Assembly: GCF_901709675.1 (NCBI RefSeq)
Contig: NC_051092.1
Coordinates: 11,302,491 to 11,366,490 of the forward strand
Direction of reading: 5' to 3'
DNA length: 64,000 bases
DNA from: Syngnathus acus
Taxonomy: Eukaryota > Chordata > Actinopteri > Syngnathiformes > Syngnathidae
Positions 26,403 through 37,105 of this stretch are shown here, in pieces; positions within the stretch are counted from its first letter, which is position 1; every line of letters starts with the position of its first letter. Under the pieces are notes generated by a model. The model made no database searches, had not been told where the DNA came from, and was given only the letters and a program-made list of their open reading frames with translations. A program made the translations under genes and the position numbers.

Positions 26403-29258
26403 CACACACAGACACACACACTCGCACAATCACGTGCATCGGAAGGTGGCAGCCATGACACATGCACACACAGAAAGAGCATGAGAAAAACATGGAAAGC
26501 CATTTATGATTCATTCAATATCCTTCATATCCATCTTAATGTCCATGTGTTAATTAATATGCTCTTTGTCCCCATTAGTAAGACAACACAAGGCACTAGT
26601 AGAATAACTGTCAAACTAGTAAAGTTGTTGTTGTTTTTTCCCTACTGTATGACATTTCTGTACACTAGCAGGAAAACTCCATGTTGCGACTCAAGCAAAA
26701 ACTCAAACTAATTAAATGAAGTGCAACCTCGGATGCTTGAAAAAGATGACAACAGTAGGCAGTCTGCGGATGTTTCACAGTGAGATTTCTCTCTCTCTAA
26801 CACACTCACACACACACGCTAACAATGACAAAGCCCCGACATAATCACAGTGCTTCAATCATTTACGACAGCAGATGTATAATTCAAAAAGCAGCATGAA
26901 AGATTCACAAAGGCGCGGTACATTGTTTAATCTGCCCCCCACCTCCCTACTTTAGACAGACGCACACATGCACACACACTCTGGCACCTGACCTGGCCCA
27001 ACAGCAGGGGGCTTAATCATCACACACAATTTAAAGGTGCTGGGGTGACAGGAAAACCTGTCGTACAGGTATTCTTCAGTTATCACTCTCGCCATTTTTT
27101 GAGGGGTAAATACCACAGTTTCCACTCCTGACTTCTCACCTTGTCGTGAGGATTGTTCTCACCCTGCTTTAGCTTTTCACGCCCTTTCACTATTCACATC
27201 CAGAGGTGACAATAACACTCACACTCTGTTCCTAAGTAGAAGTACAGATACGTACACTGGCACGTTTTTCAGACACGAGTTATCATTCAGCCAATGTTTT
27301 TGCTTTGATTTGCAAGCACAAACTCAATTTAACTCCCGTCACAAAAAGCAGCTGTTTAATCAAATATAAAACAACGACCGCGACATCTTGTATACTTAAA
27401 ACAACATGGCATATAAAGCCCACTTAGCATTACGCTAACAAACAATGCAAAATGGTATTGACATGCTAATGGTTAGCATTGGTAGTTGTGTTTTTAGAGA
27501 CAATGGCTATCTGAACAACAACAGTGGCGCAACACATGTAGGCAACAGATAACATGACTCACTGGCATATATTCTTTATCCTTTATGAAAATTTAGCAAT
27601 ATTACAGTAGGAGTAGAAGAAGTCATGTAACAATAATAATACAAATATATAGTGGAAGATATCTAGTCTTTGTTTTTTTTTTGTCTGCACAGAATTATAC
27701 TGCCTCCTGGTGGTCAGAGTGGAAAAACCAGAAGGATTAGTACAATGTAATTGATTACAGCATTGAACCATGATGCGCAAAATTGTTTCATTTGTTACAT
27801 TCTACTTAATTATACCCTATGTTTTTATATAGAAGAGATTTCTACTTAATTATACCCAATGTTTTTATAAAGCAGAGATTTATTTTGTTTTTGGGGGTTT
27901 GGAGTAAATTAATGGAATTTCCATTAATTTCAGATTATTTGAGATACAATTTTTTTTTTTAAATTCCAAATATTCAAAGATTACAAATAACACTGAGGTT
28001 CCTGTTTGTTCTCAGACAAAGTCCTTGCATAAAACCAAAATGAAATTGAGGAAGCAAAATAAACACACGGAGAAAAAAAAAAGACTTTCAGAAAGGAGTG
28101 AGAAGAAGCATAGCTTGTAGTTGTTTCGAGTCATGAATTATTGTATTTAAGTACAAAAGCAAAACCAACACAAAATTGTTTTTCTCTTTTGTTAATTTGT
28201 ATAGTGCTTTTACTGAGAAGAAATTAAATTACGAGACACAGCTTCGACAGGATAATCAGGATTGAACTGAAGTATTTGTGACTTCCTACCACCGGTAACA
28301 CAACTGTCCCCACGTACACGACTGGAAAGCAACTCTCAAGTCATTACCTCTGCCAAGGAGTGTATGTTGTCATTAATGCGTTTGTCATATTAAGACACCA
28401 ATACTACCGATCTGGCTGATGATGAGGATCTCTTTCTTCTACTTTTTTTCCTGGATTTGCATTTTGTAGTTTTTATATTTAATTTTATATATATATATAA
28501 TATTTATATAGAGAGATTATATATATATATATATATAACATTTGATATTTTTTCTACAATGTCTCAGTGAATGATGCAAAGAGACTTACAGTATATAATA
28601 ATGTATTCTTTACAACAGTACCCATGTGTTTTGATATAAAGGTTTCTGACATTCTACCAGCAGCACGGAGACTCAGTGGTTAGCATGTCTACCTTCCAGT
28701 TTTAACATTCGGTGTTTGAATTTCAGTTCCAACTTTCCTGTGTTAAAATTTCTCCAGGTACTATAAATGTTACTGAATAAATTTACCCCTTACACACATT
28801 TTACTGCATGTAAATATAAATGTATTTTTCCCAAAGCTAATGAAAGCAAAAAATAATTCCTTAGCTTGCTGTCACCCGGTCACTGTCAAGAAAAGGGAGA
28901 CTATCGCACCACTTTGAAGAAGTGAAGACTTTCACTTGCAAGCTCCCCAAATAAGAGGCTGAGTGCTTGCTTCAAGTTATTTTCTACTCTGTTTAAATCT
29001 ACTGCAAATCTAACACGTAAAACAAAAGACAATTCAACGCAGTATATTTATACACCAAAACATATTACATATCAAATCAGCTATCTTAATGCTAAAATAT
29101 AATGTGAAATGCCATGGAAGAGAAACTAGCACAGATGTTTCGTTAATTGTAAAGCTTCAGACAACTGCTGCACGAGTGCGCAGAATACCAAAAGAACCCG
29201 AAGAAGAAGAACTGGACGTACCTGGGAGGTAAAAGTGCGGTGCCTTTAATCCGAACAT
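85..29258 (-). CDS. gse1: Genetic suppressor element 1 (coiled-coil nuclear corepressor-associated protein), 14 coding exons, 3' end off window
   Basis: GSE1 is a nuclear coiled-coil protein found with LSD1/CoREST-HDAC corepressor complexes (family knowledge). Coding exons in transcript order: 29258-29222, 9698-9519, 8519-8314, 6465-6293, 5661-5446, 5333-5178, 4099-3876, 3644-3449, 3216-2738, 2674-2562, 2139-1863, 1659-1537, 1083-736, 426-85. All junction phases agree, giving about 1023 residues before the missing last exon (human GSE1 is about 1217 aa). Signatures are [71 protein letters not shown], an Arg/Glu-rich coiled coil (about residues 325-365), [44 protein letters not shown] and [18 protein letters not shown]. 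The middle (about residues 400-465) is shorter than human and poorly conserved. Identity is by recall of human GSE1, not by a search. Confidence 0.95.
427..735 (-). other. gse1 intron, AT-rich
   Basis: The interval is AT-rich, with the palindromic phrase tctagatctaga near 611. I see no gene. Confidence 0.7.
736..1083 (-). CDS. gse1: gse1 exon encoding [14 protein letters not shown]
   Basis: The acceptor TGTTCGCAG is at 1084 and the donor AAAG|GTTGTA at 735. The C-terminal part [20 protein letters not shown] matches human EEFAHQFHESVLQSTQ. The N-terminal part is proline-rich and poorly conserved. Confidence 0.93.
1084..1536 (-). other. gse1 intron
   Basis: The interval is AT-rich, with no coding signal and no repeat that I recognise. 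Confidence 0.7.
1537..1659 (-). CDS. gse1: gse1 exon encoding [20 protein letters not shown]
   Basis: There is no long open frame here; the exon is defined by acceptor ACGTTAG at 1660, donor ATCG|GTGAGA at 1536 and phase 1 on both sides. It encodes [20 protein letters not shown] and a Ser/Pro tail, matching human DKERLVEMLRAMKQK. Confidence 0.9.
1863..2139 (-). CDS. gse1: gse1 exon with basic stretch [13 protein letters not shown]
   Basis: The acceptor ATTGAAG is at 2140 and the donor AGAG|GTTTGA at 1862. It encodes [10 protein letters not shown], the basic run [18 protein letters not shown] (a likely nuclear localisation signal) and [20 protein letters not shown], colinear with human GSE1. 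Confidence 0.95.
2140..2561 (-). other. gse1 intron
   Basis: The interval is AT-rich, with no coding signal. Confidence 0.7.
2562..2674 (-). CDS. gse1: gse1 exon encoding [21 protein letters not shown]
   Basis: The acceptor CGCTGCAG is at 2675 and the donor TCTGAG|GTACTG at 2561. It encodes the acidic signature [20 protein letters not shown] and [13 protein letters not shown]. It is separated from the previous exon by only 63 bp that carry no in-frame stop. Confidence 0.95.
2738..3216 (-). CDS. gse1: gse1 exon encoding [10 protein letters not shown]...[15 protein letters not shown]
   Basis: The acceptor CCAAACAG is at 3217 and the donor GGAG|GTGAGC at 2737. It encodes [20 protein letters not shown] near the start and [20 protein letters not shown] at the end, both strongly GSE1-like. 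Confidence 0.95.
3449..3644 (-). CDS. gse1: gse1 exon, weakly conserved linker
   Basis: The acceptor CTGTCCAG is at 3645 and the donor AATAG|GTGACA at 3448. It encodes [37 protein letters not shown] and [13 protein letters not shown], loosely matching human HHTVPSLISNHG and TNEEEKWLARQRR. The human segment of about 60 residues after this point is not visible, so a diverged small exon between 3217 and 3448 could have been missed. Confidence 0.82.
3826..3864. repeat. (AATA)n/(AATG)n tetranucleotide tract
   Basis: About four AATA units are followed by about six AATG units, next to the gse1 exon at 3876. Confidence 0.95.
3876..4099 (-). CDS. gse1: gse1 exon encoding the charged coiled coil
   Basis: The acceptor CCCCACAG is at 4100 and the donor CTGG|GTACAA at 3875. 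It starts [20 protein letters not shown] and continues as a nearly uninterrupted Arg/Glu/Gln helix, then [20 protein letters not shown]. An (AATG)n tract lies only a few bases past the donor. Confidence 0.95.
4100..5177 (-). other. gse1 intron with CA repeats and AT-rich DNA
   Basis: 4250-4275 is a short CA/CG microsatellite. 4640-5060 is very AT-rich with TA-alternating stretches. No exon is seen. Confidence 0.7.
5178..5333 (-). CDS. gse1: gse1 exon encoding [10 protein letters not shown]...[14 protein letters not shown]
   Basis: The acceptor ATCTCTAG is at 5334 and the donor GAGAG|GTATCC at 5177. It encodes [20 protein letters not shown] and [17 protein letters not shown], colinear with human GSE1. 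Phase 2 on both sides. Confidence 0.95.
5446..5661 (-). CDS. gse1: gse1 exon with polyalanine tract
   Basis: The acceptor TTGTGCAG is at 5662 and the donor CCCAG|GTATGG at 5445. It encodes [19 protein letters not shown], then AAAA-H-(A)9 and [15 protein letters not shown]. The human protein has only a short DPATAAAYYHP here, so the alanine run is expanded. Confidence 0.95.
6293..6465 (-). CDS. gse1: gse1 exon encoding GGGRERAS...[14 protein letters not shown], with GC donor
   Basis: The acceptor CTCACTCAG is at 6466. It encodes [16 protein letters not shown], then [20 protein letters not shown]. No GT donor fits; the end matches CAG|GCAAGG at 6292-6291, a typical GC-AG donor in phase 2. That phase is taken up correctly by the next exon. 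Confidence 0.88.
7684..7709 (+). repeat. Poly-C run, 26 bases
   Basis: An uninterrupted C homopolymer within a gse1 intron; on the gse1 coding strand it is poly-G. Confidence 0.95.
7939..7970. repeat. (CA)n microsatellite
   Basis: Uninterrupted CA dinucleotides after a short ACGC start. Confidence 0.95.
8314..8519 (-). CDS. gse1: gse1 exon encoding [21 protein letters not shown]...TKTSNGLWR
   Basis: The acceptor CCACACAG is at 8520 and the donor CAG|GTACAC at 8313. The Ser/Pro-rich segment ends in [19 protein letters not shown], which is nearly invariant in GSE1. Phase 1 in, phase 0 out. Confidence 0.95.
8520..9518 (-). other. gse1 intron with a dispersed fish repeat
   Basis: About 9190-9400 resembles the dispersed repeat with phrases of the type 'ggctggaacagattaatggt atttccatt'. 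The rest shows nothing coding. Confidence 0.55.
9519..9698 (-). CDS. gse1: gse1 exon encoding [13 protein letters not shown]...[10 protein letters not shown]
   Basis: The acceptor CACACGCAG is at 9699 and the donor GAT|GTGAGT at 9518. It encodes [20 protein letters not shown] and then [15 protein letters not shown], the conserved GSE1 N-terminus. The internal ATG at 9696-9694 equals the MSHE start of the human protein. Confidence 0.95.
12581..12592. promoter_or_regulatory. GGTCACGTGACC palindrome (E-box / CLEAR-like)
   Basis: A perfect 12-bp palindrome is centred on CACGTG, the binding core of USF, MYC and TFE3/TFEB-type factors. It lies in a CT-rich tract upstream (minus sense) of a GT donor consensus GGAGG|GTGAGT at 12474-12473. 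This is the layout of a possible alternative gse1 non-coding first exon, but no TSS evidence exists. Confidence 0.3.
13369..13480. repeat. Degenerate (GGAT)n tract
   Basis: GGAT, GGAC and GGCA units with interruptions; the same family as the longer arrays at 16568 and 33075. Confidence 0.85.
13576..13645. repeat. Compound (CA)n(CGCA)n microsatellite
   Basis: A CA tract interrupted by about six GCAC units. Confidence 0.95.
14622..14690. repeat. (CA)n microsatellite
   Basis: A CA run with a single CGCA interruption. Open frames reading poly-TH or poly-CV come only from this tract. Confidence 0.95.
16126..16226. repeat. Long (CA)n microsatellite, about 100 bp
   Basis: Nearly pure CA from 16126 to about 16203, then CAAACA and CGCGCG variants. 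It is the longest dinucleotide array in the window. Confidence 0.95.
16568..16739. repeat. Compound (TCCG)n/(ATCC)n array, about 170 bp
   Basis: Tetranucleotides CCGT, CCAT and CCGA are mixed on the left; a pure CCAT array of about 16 units is on the right. Confidence 0.95.
17160..17613. repeat. Pair of diverged direct repeats
   Basis: 17181-17250 and 17542-17613 share the order 'cctgataaat', 'gcaatagacatcaa / gcgatagccatcaa', 'gctgtgcat'. They look like two old copies of one sequence about 360 bp apart. Confidence 0.5.
24376..24424 (+). repeat. 3' end of dispersed fish repeat with (ATGG)n tail
   Basis: It reads 'gacaagcggtatagaaaatg' followed by GATG repeats, the terminal part of the element seen at 40865-41745. 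Confidence 0.65.
26372..26421. repeat. (CA)n microsatellite
   Basis: A CA tract with GACA interruptions. Confidence 0.9.
27801..27880 (+). repeat. 40-bp tandem duplication (2 copies)
   Basis: 27801-27840 and 27841-27880 are both 'tctacttaattataccc...agagatt', differing at only a few positions. Confidence 0.85.
28487..28540. repeat. (TA)n-rich tract
   Basis: Two TA-alternating blocks are separated by 'tatttatatagagaga'. Confidence 0.85.
29222..29258 (-). CDS. gse1: gse1 candidate first coding exon, [13 protein letters not shown]
   Basis: On the minus strand an ATG opens twelve codons ([12 protein letters not shown]) plus one base, ending at a textbook CAG|GTACGT donor (GT at 29221-29220). 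Phase 1 fits exactly the next acceptor at 9699, giving [14 protein letters not shown] recall a similar MFGLK...YLPG start for a vertebrate GSE1 isoform, but could not check it. The 5'UTR and transcription start to the right were not resolved. If this exon is skipped, translation can begin at the MSHE methionine (9696). Confidence 0.72.
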
Positions 29259-32200
29259 GCCTCCACTCTGACTAGAAGTGAGGGTCAGGTTAAAGAGCTC
29301 GTCGTTGGCTGTTAGTCATCCACCCCTGCCCCCACTTCTCTCGTTCTTCCCGCAGGGGTGGCCAGGAGGTCAGAGGAGGTGAGAGGTCAGCCTCTGTCTA
29401 CTCCCCTTTGCCCCCGGTAGACTGAACCTGCGTGGAGCCAAAAAAAAAGGTGGAGGACAATTGATTGGACTCCGGGCTGGGAACGAGCGGCTGTCTTATC
29501 ATTCCTCCCTTTGACTGTCTGAGAGGAAGAGGATGGATCGAGAGAAAAAAAAGTGAAGAAGCTCCTGGCAGGCTTGGTCCTTCCTCTCCTTCTTTTCAGT
29601 CTTTGTAATCCCTTCCTCACTACTATTCATTCAGCAGCTTCTTGCTCATCCAGCTTTTTACCGCCGCTCCCGTTCCCCTTATTTTCTGCGCCTCTTTTCA
29701 GGATTTATCCTGCTTCCTTTTGCCTCCTCAGTCCCACTAGTGACTGCTTAGCTTAGCGGGCACCCAAGAGGAGGAGGAGGAAGAGAAAAGAGAAAGGGGG
29801 GTGGGAGAGGAGGAGAATCACTAGATGGACCAGTGAGGGAGAGATGAATGAGTTTGTGTGTGTGGAAGACGAGGAATGGAGCTGCGTCGAATGGGGGGAG
29901 TGCGCCCCCCCCCGTGTGTGTGTGTGTTTGTAAAAGAGGTTGGATGAGAGGAAGAGGAAGCGAGGAGAGCGAAAGAGGGTGTTGATGCACTTCTCATTAT
30001 CAGTAGATTGGACTGGTGCCTGAGTGACAGCTGATTCATCATGGGAGAGAGACAGTGCGTGTGTATGCGTGAGTATGCGTGTGCGTGTGTGTGCATACTC
30101 AGTCCAGTTCTCTCTCCCATCTTCTTTTTCTTCTTCTTTTTCCTCTTCTTTCTCAACTACCAGTCTGTGTACTGATGCTGTTTTGGACCACATGGATGGG
30201 ACCTGCAAAAAAAACCACACACACACACATTACTGGATTTTCCAGGCATCTGTACTTAACTGACTGTTCAACTAATTATCGATTTGCTAATATGATGAGG
30301 TGGTTTCACTGTCATAACGGCCCTTTGAGTGAAACGGATGCAACTCGTTCTGCCTCCCTCACCCAATAAAATATAGATGTTGGCCTGTTTAACTGCTGTT
30401 TCTCCTTTTTCCTTCCCCCCCTCCTCTTGGGGTTTCGGTAGTGAGGAGTGTAGCAATTCTGAATCGACCAACGGGACAAGATCTCCCCTAATGGTCTACC
30501 TGGGTGATTGGCCACATGGCATCCATTGCAGATTGGTTATCATGGAAGGGGGAACCTTCTCTCTATGATCCCATATGAAGATTTCTTCCTTGAGTTTTTG
30601 CCGTGCCCGGTTCTCTAGAACAGGGTAGAATAGTTGGACAACCCTGCTCTGAAGCAAAGGTATGGCATCATTGATTCAAAATCATGTCCCATTGGCAGTA
30701 GATGAGATCTGAGCTCTGAGTGGACTTTATTTGATGGAGAGCTCGACTAACTGGAAGTGTCATACTGTATGGGGCCTGTCTAAGCAATGGAAACCTGTGA
30801 CTCTGTGTGTGGGTGGAGGGGAGGGATGCTGCTATTGCATAGGAGCTGTACTTAGGTAAATTCATAGAAATAGAAGATAAAAGTATAAATTGGCCCACCG
30901 ATTCAAGTGCTGTAGTCTAATAATAGTAAACGTGTTTTAAACCTACTCAGATAAGTACAAGTGGCTATAAATGGCCTTGAGAACGATATGTGTAATTTAC
31001 TTCCATGTTAATTTCCTATGTAGGTTTACAATAGTCGTGTTTGTCCAAATACTTTTGTCCATATGGCTGTACAGGGTTTGATAAGCAGTTGTGGGAGCAG
31101 TTATGACATGTGGGCCAACCACAAACTGACAACGGCAACCCAGTGTGGAGGGGAGATAAAGGAAAAAGAGGAAACGTTAAAATGGAGAAGAGGCAGAAGT
31201 ATTTACATTCTATAACTTAAGTAGACGTATCCTCGTGTTAAAAAAAGACTGCTAAAAGCAGAAATAATGATTCAACTTATTCAGAAAGAAAGTGCAGAAT
31301 TAAAACGTACTAAAGTACTTTAGCCAAATGCAAAAACGGATTTAATTATATTGGATACTTATTTTGCTAACTGAAAAACACTGCACGCAAAATATGTTTC
31401 CTGCTCTAACGTGTTTAGTCCTTATATTTAAAAAAAAAAAGCATACGACATGCTATCAAAGATATGACTAACTTTATTTACGAGTTTTGTCAGGTACAGG
31501 ACTACGAGTTGTCGTCCGGACGTTTTATTTTTTGACTTGCAAGCACAGACTGGAAGTGCGAGCATTGTATGATGGCAGTGAACTGGACCCAATTCACGTC
31601 ACAATTCCTTTGGCAAAAGGTGAACATTTTTTCAAAAAGACGCATTAAGCCATCTATGGCCACTTTAAATTTACTGTCAAACTAAACATAATACAAAGAG
31701 CAAGTTTAGTCTTTCAGTCCACTAAGTAAATGCTAACGCTAAATAGCATCTCTGCTGCTATGCTATAATCTAATAGCCAACGAGTTGAACACAATCAATG
31801 GAGCAACGCATGTAGACAGACAACACAACAGTACATTTATATTTTTATCCTCTGCGAAGAATGACTAATATCAGTGCTGCACTGTGAGTAACAAATTCAA
31901 AGGCATGTCAAGGTACAGCACTGCACTTTCTAGAGAGCTCCAGTTGGAGACAGTCTGGGCTCTCCAGCCCTTATGGGTCACGCTCCACAGCAGTGAGGTC
32001 AATAGAGGGACGTGAGGAGCCACGGCGCAACCCGCGATGATTACAAACAACAGCCAATAACGAGCGAGCACCCCTGACCTCATTGCTGTGGAAACACCAG
32101 GGAAGGCCTGTCACTGAGGGAGTCGTATAAGTCAATCTAAGAGGAGCGGGGGAGAAGAGAGCCTCATGATGAGGTCAATAAAACCTTTAAATCATTTTTC

Positions 32201-33074
32201 CCCTTCAAGGGGGAATTGCTCTCCCGCCTTCAAAACAGACGCCGTAACAGACTTGTGAAGCTGCCTTCCTCCCTCCCTCCCCCCTCCTCTATCTCCGGCT
32301 CACTTCCTTGGCTCTCTATCACTTGCCTGTCAGATGCACGCTGTGGCAGAATAAGAGACGACATCCCGGTCCCTGCTGTAACCAGGGGCTGCCATCAGCA
32401 CTTAAACATTTCTCTCTACCCCATGCACCCCCCATCCCATCCCCCACCACCCTCCCTACTTTTTCCTCTCTCGCCAACCGCTGACAGGCGACCACAGAGA
32501 GATGACAAACACAAGCAGCCAAATGATGAAGAAAAGACAAAGCCTTGCATCCTCCCTTACTTCCCCCTTGATGTTTTTGCTACCCCCCACACACACTCGT
32601 CTAAGCCCGTTGACCCCCGAGTGAGTGAGCGAGCATCATTACCTAGCCAGTCACTCTAGTACCATCGGTGTGTGTGCCTGTTAGTAAATATATTTGTCAT
32701 TCCCAATGTCAGCACAGCAGACATTAAAAGAGGCGGCGCGCAGTAAGGAGAGAAGATTAAAAGATGGAGGAGGAGAAGTAGGAAGGAATGGAGAGACTGG
32801 GGAGGGTACAAGAGAGGGGGGGTGTACTGATCCTGCATTATATCAAAAATAATTGTCAGAAGAGGTCATTGTGCCTGTATGTTATGTAGAAACAGCAATC
32901 TTTCTCATCAACCTCGCCGTCTCCTGCATAGCGAGATATTTAATTAGACACTGATGGGATCATAAAAATACAAAGGGAGGTGAAAAATTAGGTAAAAAAA
33001 AATCAAAGTGAAAGTGAATACACAACAGTGTTGCACTCGTAGCCAAGCATGGGGTAGAAATGCAAGAATACAGG

Positions 33075-33175
33075 GATGGATGGATGGATGGATGGATGGA
33101 TGGATGGATGGATGGATGGATGGATGGATGGATGGATGGATGGATGGATGGATGGATGGATGGATGGATGGATAG
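33075..33175. repeat. (GGAT)n array, about 100 bp
   Basis: About 25 nearly perfect GGAT units. In the complementary frame it reads as a false poly-IHPS protein. Confidence 0.95.
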
Positions 33176-34290
33176 TTGGACGGAGGTATAGATAGATTGA
33201 TCGATCCATATGAATCGATACATGACAGATGGATGGATAATGATTTTCTTTTTCATTTCAATTACTGGAAATAACTGTCAAAGACACAATAGCCCAGCCA
33301 TCTAATTGATCGCATTCATCCCCTGAAAGGTCATGGGGAAGCTAACACCTGTCTGAACTGATTAAGATGTGTTCCAACACTTTTGTCCCCACATTTGGCA
33401 GGCCCAGTGGATGTATTGATCCAGCAGTGACAAACGGAGGGGTTATAGTTAGCCCGTTGAGGGCCCTCACAATCAATCGCATCCTCATAGAATGATACAC
33501 ACTTAAAAGTGCCGGGTTAAAAATTGGACAGACCTAGGAAGTTGACACAACTTTCGGTTGTTTTGCAAAGAAATATAACAATCCAATTTTTTTTACCCAG
33601 CAGTTCAAGAGTAGGCACATTTGGGGCATTAAGAAAATCTGGTGGTTCCTTGACTTACAATTTGAATTTCCTCTGTGACCAACCTCATAACTCAGTTTAC
33701 TAGTAAATGAAATCATTTTCTCTATTAAAATGAACAACGAGCACTTATAGAAACAGGCTGGACGCATCCATCGGTCAATCTATGAATTTTGTCCACCTGC
33801 ACCACTAGATTGCCATCACCATGACAGACAGAGTTGAGTTTTGAACTTCTCTCATCACAATTTCTTTGCCCCCGGCCTTATAACCACGAGAGCTGAGCCC
33901 TGACCTCCTCTGACCCGGCCGTGTGACCTTTACACACGTCTGTCCCTTCGGATGATTTGTGACCTCAGCAGACCGTAAATCACTTCAATGGAAGACGTTC
34001 CAACTTGTGCTGTCTTGTTGCCAAATTATTTTGCATATGTGTATTCACTTGACATTATGCATCCCTCTTTTGCTCTTATTTCAAACAATGTAATGTCCCA
34101 TCAAAATAATTAGCCAACTCCCATTATATTGCGAATCACTCCTCGTGTAGTATTAGAGTAAAAGTGGCGGATCATCACCTAGTATTTTTGTTTGTAAATC
34201 CACAAATATGTGATTGGTCAGCTTGTTCAGCTTTGAGGCATCAAGCTGATGGAAACTGGGCGAGCAAGAAAACAACTATACTAACATAAT

Positions 34291-34311
34291 CCCCCCCCCC
34301 CCCCCCCCCCC
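34291..34311 (+). repeat. Poly-C run, 21 bases
   Basis: An uninterrupted C homopolymer. Confidence 0.95.
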
Positions 34312-37105
34312 ATTTCCATGCTCTTGATCATCACACGCATACACACACGTTACCTGAGGGGGACTGAGCTACCCCCCACCTTCTCACTCCCCATACAGGC
34401 CTTCACCCCACATGCTCATCTCAATTAATCACCCAGCCAAACAGATGTCTGGAACAAAGGAAGGCTCTGCAGGCCTGTGGCATGTAAAACGGGAGGGGGA
34501 TGAGTTAGGAGAAGGGGGAAGTGGTGTGGTGGGGATAGAAGAGAGAGGACGGAAGGATGGAGAAGAGGGGAAGTGAGGGAGGAAGAAGGGAGAAGGAAGG
34601 AAGGAAATAGTAGGCGAGGGATGCAGAGAAGGATGGATGGAAGTAGGACAGAGGATTACAGAAGGAGAGTTGAAGGACGGAAAGAGGAGGAAGGAGAAAT
34701 GTCCAGAACTTAACTAGTCAAATTTTAAAATCTTACTACTGATAGTTTTCCATTACTAGTACTACCTTTGGCCTAGGAGTACAATCTTAAGATGGCTAAA
34801 AGTGCTACTAGTCACATTCTCAAATTTGCAAGTTAACATCTGGCAGTTGACTAGTTATAATATTAGCACAGTTTTGTTTCACTAGTAACATATCAGCTCA
34901 TCCTAGTAGGTCAAAAGTGGCCCAAAGAAAATGTTACTTAGACACAGTCGTTCCTCTATTTTTGTGCCTTCGATGCTCTACTCGTGCTCTGAAGGACAAA
35001 CAACATACTAATACTGTACATGGATTTCAATCGAGATATAGAATAAATGCTAAGAGCGGCAAGCAGTGGCGCATTCAGGTGTCCTTTGCAGCGCAGGATA
35101 TTTGTGTTTTGAATTTAGTTAGCGTGTCATCTGCGACCTCGTGTTGCTCACGACATGTGACGACCGTGTAAAAAAAGAAAAGTCGTCTAAAAAGAGGAAG
35201 TCAGAGAAGACAACTAAAGGCCCTCCGCCAGATAAAAGAGCATCAACAAAACACTGGGTAGCAAATGACGCTGCATCGTACTGAGGAAGTGTGCGCCGAA
35301 ATAGAGCAAAGATTGAAAACCTGCCAAGATAAAGACAAAGGCCCGCGTTTGAAGTGTCACTTTTTGCTGCGGTACTGTCACAAAACAAATGGCAGCCTTG
35401 ACAGCTCCCGGTTGCTTTGAACGCCTCGCCGTCATCTTTTATTCACAAATGCAGATTTTATGCCTTTTACAGCTTGGATTGTAACCTGTTGTTAAGCGCA
35501 TGCTACAACCCCCCCGCTCTCGATTTTTGTGTTGAATTATTGACATCAACATAATGTACAGATGGAGAGAGCGTGAAGAGGGTGGCTGAGGGGGAAAGCG
35601 GGAGGGAAGAGGAAGAAGAGAACAAAACAAATGTCTTCAGTCGGGACTTTGTAATATCGCCACCATCACGTCGCAGTTATAGAAACCATCAATACCAGAA
35701 ATGTATTATACTAAACCAACATGACAAAAACATACATAAAAATTGAATAGCATGACAAAACCGAAAAAAAAAAAAGGTTTCAAATTAGCATTTCTTGACC
35801 ATTGTAAGGATTTCAAAGTAGGGATAAACTCTGGACAACCTATCAAGGGATGAAAAACTGCTGATGTCATTGAGGGCCAGCACTTTGGCCCTGTGAGGAT
35901 GATTCTTTTTTTAATTATACCATAACATGCTTTTATGAACATGAGCCCAAACTATGAATACCGCTCTCGCTCACCCTCTCAATCTGCCTGTAGAGTGAGT
36001 TACAGATCACATCAGCCAGGCAGACAGAAAGGCAAACAGTGCCGCGTCTCGCCTTAAATCACAGCGGCTGTGAAGGGAGGCTGGAAAGCACGGGAGGTGG
36101 GGTGACCTAGCAGAATAAAACAACAATATTGGACCTTTTCATCCATGAAGTTACACTTGTGGGTGGCAATATCTCAGGCATTTATTCTAGGAAACAAAGC
36201 TTTATATAACTTACATGCCATTTGAATAAAATGTGATGATTTATTTATTCATTTTCTTGTTTTTTTGATGGAGAAGAATTAGCCTAAATATTATTCTTTA
36301 AAAATGAAAATGGAAAACAATTAAGCAGTTTGTGCATCATAATTACGCCCTTGCTCATTTTGGTGTGCATGATTTGGTCACCGGGGGCAGCATAATATAG
36401 TCCTGCATACAAAATGAAGAAGAGCCTCAAAACTACAGTAAGTACTAGTATTTTAAGTAGCTCAGTAAAGTGCTGTAATATTATTTGTTTTTCGCTACAC
36501 GTGTTGATGCACAATTCACGTTCACATAATGGATGCTTAAAGCATTAGATGCTCCTCCATAAGACGGTCTATGTTTTTTAGCATTAAGCTAAGCTGTATT
36601 TGAAGCAAAGTTTTCCTTTTTCTTGTGTTTAATTATGTTGTTTAAATGTCTACAACCACTGAAATACTAATAGTAGTTTCATCGACTGGGCATGGCATTA
36701 CACAGCGGCGATCTCGTTTTAAAGAACTGTCCTGTGTGTTTTAGCTTGCAAGTCAAAGCAAAAAAATGATCAGAAAAAATGATTTGCGCGTAAGGAATGA
36801 GTGAATGATTCCCAACATCAGCAGAAAGAATGAAGACCATCAGAATGATGCCAAAAATGAGTCATTACTTCTCAAAATGTAAATTAGTGACAAGATTCAC
36901 CACAAGGTTGTTAAAACTGGAGGACATGTCACTCATCGCTCATTTCATGACTTTACCCTTGGGGGGAAAAAAATGGTTGTTTGTGTATAAGCTGCCTGTT
37001 GAGATGCTTAGTCATAATTGTTTTGGATATTTGCACTGTTAAAAAGCCTATTTTAGAAAATCAGAGCTGCGTCATCCTTTCCTCCACCAGAAATCTCACC
37101 CCACT

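Larger units (their letters stand above)
9700..29221 (-). other. gse1 first intron, 19.5 kb, microsatellite-rich
   Basis: There is no protein-coding exon I can support. It holds many simple repeats (listed separately), diverged dispersed repeats, a 40-bp tandem duplication at 27801-27880, and stretches of mixed composition with homeobox-like TAATTA cores (about 11070-11130, 18880-19010, 23560-23660). The latter could be conserved regulatory elements, but a single sequence cannot show conservation. Confidence 0.75.

Noticed and set aside
31871-32083. Hydrophobic 70-aa minus-strand frame
   Set aside because: It looks membrane-like but has no homology or splice context; more likely conserved non-coding or random sequence.
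33003-33256. Open frame with IHPSIHPS repeats
   Set aside because: It is a translation of the (GGAT)n array; so are the MDGW frames at 16406-16756.
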